From Candidatus Omnitrophota bacterium (lineage in GTDB: Bacteria; Omnitrophota; Gorgyraeia; Gygaellales; Profunditerraquicolaceae), in NCBI GenBank assembly GCA_030018895.1, contig JASEHM010000045.1:1-7243 (forward strand): a DNA stretch of 7,243 nt, given 5' to 3'. A model generated the notes under the pieces. It worked only from the letters and a program-made list of their open reading frames with translations. It had not been told where the DNA came from and made no database searches. Position numbers and translations under genes: made by a program. Each line of letters starts with the position of its first letter. Position 1 is the stretch's first letter. Shown here in pieces: positions 5,268 to 7,243 of this stretch.

Positions 5268-7085
5268 ATGCCGCAATTAAATCTTACTGAATATCTGTTT
5301 AATACTGACTCTTCTGATAAATGGAAAAGAATCGGCCCATATAAAAGGGCAGGGGTGTTAGCTCCTTTATTTTCTATTTATTCAAAAGAAAGCTTAGGAG
5401 TAGGCGAATTTTTAGACTTAAAACTTCTTATAGATTGGTGCGTTCAAACCGGCAATTCCATAATTCAACTTCTGCCGATAAATGAAGTTGGTTGGCTTGC
5501 CTGCCCTTATGATTCGATAAGCTCATTTGCCTTAGAGCCGCTTTACATCCGCTTGAATTCTACTAATGCTGATTGCGCTGATATAAAAAAGATAAAGTTA
5601 GCTTTTCCCACCGGAGAGCCTTATGTAAGATACGGGGTTAAGAATGAAAAGATGAGGCTTCTTTGGGAGGCATATTTTTATAAGAGAGAGAAAGAGCCTT
5701 TAGCTTTTAAAAAATTTAAGGAAGAAAATGTATATTGGCTTTTAGGATTCGCGCTCTATAAGGCGCTTAAAGATTATTATAAAGGTTCCCCTTGGTATGA
5801 ATGGGAAGATAAATACAAAAATCGCGATACTCAGGCCTTAGAGAGTTTTAAGGTTGAATACGCCAGAGAGATTAATTTTCATATCTGGGTGCAGTGGCTT
5901 CTTTATGAACAGCTTAAGGAAGTAAAGGCGCATGCCTCTTTAAAAAATGTTTTAATAAAAGGGGATCTTCCTATTTTGGTTTCCCGTGACAGCGCAGACG
6001 TCTGGGAGCACGCGCACTTTTTTAAGCTTGAATTTGCAGCTGGCGCTCCGCCTGATATGTATTGTGCTAAGGGCCAGCGTTGGGGTATGCCTACTTATAA
6101 TTGGGAGAATATTGCTTCTGATGGGTATAGGTATATCAAAGAAAAATTAAAATATGCCCAAAACTTTTATGATATATTAAGGTTAGACCACGTAGTGGGG
6201 CTTTTTCGTATCTGGAGCATTCCTTACGAGGAACCGATAGAAAATAAGGGCATGAGCGGTTTTTTTGACCCTATAAATGAGAATCTATGGCTGGCTCAAG
6301 GCAGAAATTTATTGCGTATTATGCTTGAGAGTACGAATATGCTTTTATGCGCTGAGGACCTGGGGGTAATCCCTAAGGTTTGCACAGATACCTTAAAAGA
6401 ATTAGGTATTGCTGGTAATGATGTACAGCGCTGGGTTAAAGATTGGGATATAAGGTATGATTTTTTAAAGCCGGATGAATACCGCCCGATTTCTGTGGCA
6501 ATGCTTTCTACCCATGATACGACGAATTGGCCTGCATGGTGGGAGAATGAGGCAGGGACAGTAGACGAGGCGTTATTTGCCAGAAAATGCAATGAGCGCG
6601 GCATAGATTATAACCGGGTTAGGTATGAATTATTTGATCTTTCGCGTTCCTGTCATGGAAGGCTGCGCTGGAAAAATGATATTGATTCGCCGGATAAACT
6701 GCTTTTGAGCTTAGGTAAAAGAAGGGAAGATGTGCTTGATTTTATAGAGATGTACGAGAATACATATAATGAGAAAGAAAAGCTTTGGAGGCAGCTATTG
6801 ATAGGCTCTACCCTGCGCGAAGATTCTAACGCAGAAATTATAGCTGCTGTTTTAAAATTAACCTTAGGCTCAAATGCCATATTTTGTATTAATACGCTTA
6901 TAGATTTATTGTATCTGGGCGATATCTTAGAAGATGATTCCTTTGTTTACCGCCTTAATACGCCCGGCATTGTAAGCGATAAAAATTGGTCTTTAACTAT
7001 TCCGATTTCGCTTGAAGATTTATTAAGGCAGAAAATCAATAAAGAAATCCGAAGGCTTAATTGTGAGTGCGGCAGAGTGAAATAA
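5268..7085 (+). CDS. malQ: 4-alpha-glucanotransferase (GH77), DPE2-like
   Basis: GH77 enzymes transfer glucan segments between maltodextrins, or between maltose and larger glucans, in alpha-glucan metabolism. The protein is about 605 residues, longer than the usual MalQ of about 500. The N-terminal motif with SLGVGEFLDLKLL and QLLPINEV resembles eukaryotic DPE2-type disproportionating enzymes more than classical MalQ, but there is no N-terminal CBM20 pair. The glucan-site stretch GAPPD...GQRWGMPTYNWE is present. Catalytic residues are the nucleophile Asp307 (RLDHVVG), acid/base Glu363 (AEDLG) and Asp417 (THDT). Extra sequence lies between THDT and the conserved NW-x-L end (about 560-590). A GTG at 5265 and an ATG at 5268 are both possible; AAGG at 5254-5257 serves either, and I prefer the ATG. 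It starts 17 bases after pilD and shares one base with the next start (TAATG). Confidence 0.92.
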   Translation: MPQLNLTEYLFNTDSSDKWKRIGPYKRAGVLAPLFSIYSKESLGVGEFLDLKLLIDWCVQTGNSIIQLLPINEVGWLACPYDSISSFALEPLYIRLNSTNADCADIKKIKLAFPTGEPYVRYGVKNEKMRLLWEAYFYKREKEPLAFKKFKEENVYWLLGFALYKALKDYYKGSPWYEWEDKYKNRDTQALESFKVEYAREINFHIWVQWLLYEQLKEVKAHASLKNVLIKGDLPILVSRDSADVWEHAHFFKLEFAAGAPPDMYCAKGQRWGMPTYNWENIASDGYRYIKEKLKYAQNFYDILRLDHVVGLFRIWSIPYEEPIENKGMSGFFDPINENLWLAQGRNLLRIMLESTNMLLCAEDLGVIPKVCTDTLKELGIAGNDVQRWVKDWDIRYDFLKPDEYRPISVAMLSTHDTTNWPAWWENEAGTVDEALFARKCNERGIDYNRVRYELFDLSRSCHGRLRWKNDIDSPDKLLLSLGKRREDVLDFIEMYENTYNEKEKLWRQLLIGSTLREDSNAEIIAAVLKLTLGSNAIFCINTLIDLLYLGDILEDDSFVYRLNTPGIVSDKNWSLTIPISLEDLLRQKINKEIRRLNCECGRVK

Positions 7086-7195
7086 TGGCATTTTTAGAGG
7101 AAACAGAGTTTTACATCTCTAAACGCGTTGGGAAGGCCTTAACAGATTATAAGATGCTTTCTGACGGAGATAAAATTGGGTTCTTTCATAATTAA
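7085..7195 (+). pseudogene. ttcA: N-terminal fragment of a TtcA-like PP-loop tRNA thiolation ATPase
   Basis: A 36-codon ORF begins at an ATG that overlaps the malQ TAA by one base, an authentic coupled start. The residues up to Ile31, including ISKRVGKALTDYKML and SDGDKI, match the segment that directly precedes the SGGKDS PP-loop in TtcA-type proteins, which thiolate C32 of tRNA. After Ile31, where a hydrophobic strand and the PP-loop should follow, the frame reads GFFHN and stops. ATP-binding and cysteine motifs are therefore missing and the product cannot be functional. The change point is about 7178 and coincides with the start of a repeat-like motif, so insertion of a repeat or mobile element, or a chimeric assembly, is likely. 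Other PP-loop relatives are possible in place of TtcA. The rest of the gene might lie beyond the right edge. Confidence 0.7.
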
Positions 7196-7200
7196 CTTGA
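7178..7200 (+). repeat. Second copy of the leuA-aroE palindrome half at the ttcA breakpoint
   Basis: Aligned by eye with 3510-3531, these 23 bases match at 20 positions with one single-base gap and two mismatches. Both begin GGGTT and end ATTAACTTGA. The left arm of the hairpin is absent here. A tandem CTTGAAT pair (7196-7209) overlaps its end. The match starts at the base where the TtcA similarity stops, which suggests a dispersed element, but both stretches are AT-rich and no statistics were run. Confidence 0.45.
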
Positions 7201-7216
7201 ATCTTGAATAATAGTT

Positions 7217-7243
7217 GTCATTGTCCGGCTTGACCGGACAATC
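7217..7243. repeat. Palindromic dispersed-repeat-like element at the right edge
   Basis: ATTGTCCGG (7220-7228) and CCGGACAAT (7234-7242) form a perfect 9-bp stem with a 5-base loop, preceded by GTC and followed by a C. This GTCATT-stem-loop-stem-AATC layout resembles the short palindromic intergenic repeats, such as dRS3-like GTCATTCCCGC types, found in many bacteria. It is GC-richer than its surroundings. No T tract is visible before the window ends, so a terminator role cannot be judged. Confidence 0.6.

Noticed and set aside
6296..6880. Two open frames on the - strand within malQ
   Set aside because: Fully inside a conserved GH77 gene with its catalytic residues in frame; no independent coding evidence.
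1..7243. tRNA, rRNA or CRISPR array
   Set aside because: No cloverleaf, rRNA-like or regularly spaced direct repeat pattern was seen; the only tandem repeats are the short heptamers.

Overview
The window is a compact, AT-rich bacterial operon in which every full-length gene lies on the + strand. It carries branched-chain amino acid genes (ilvN, ilvC, leuA), then shikimate dehydrogenase (aroE), a type IV prepilin peptidase (pilD), a DPE2-like 4-alpha-glucanotransferase (malQ) and the first codons of a ttcA-like tRNA thiolation gene that is broken. Gene content and protein style suit an uncultivated Gram-negative-type lineage; Candidatus Omnitrophota is my best guess, made from general resemblance and not from any search.

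Layout: 1-269 is the 5' part of an IS30-family transposase on the - strand, running off the left edge. 270-429 has no gene but several inverted repeats. 430-3474 is ilvN-ilvC-leuA, with a 67-bp ilvN-ilvC spacer containing a heptamer tandem repeat and a 1-base ilvC/leuA overlap. 3457-3558 is a dense cluster of palindromes that takes in the last codons and stop of leuA and fills the leuA-aroE spacer. 3561-7085 is aroE-pilD-malQ with overlaps or tiny gaps. malQ's stop overlaps the ATG of the ttcA remnant (7085-7195), which loses homology just before its PP-loop. The window ends inside a perfect 9-bp-stem palindrome of dispersed-repeat type.

Working together: IlvN (regulatory subunit of acetohydroxyacid synthase; the catalytic ilvB is not in the window) and IlvC feed the valine/leucine pathway, and LeuA commits 2-ketoisovalerate to leucine. 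AroE serves aromatic amino acid synthesis. PilD processes type IV pilins or pseudopilins, and MalQ remodels alpha-glucans; their place here looks like shared transcription, not a shared pathway. Both Rossmann reductases (IlvC and AroE) lack the usual NADP-phosphate-binding arginine and carry acidic residues at the end of the second beta strand, which suggests NADH use.

I see no clear new multi-gene system. The most unusual material is non-coding: the leuA-aroE palindrome cluster with two mutually exclusive folds, a motif of about 22 bases shared between that cluster and the ttcA breakpoint, and the repeats at both window ends.
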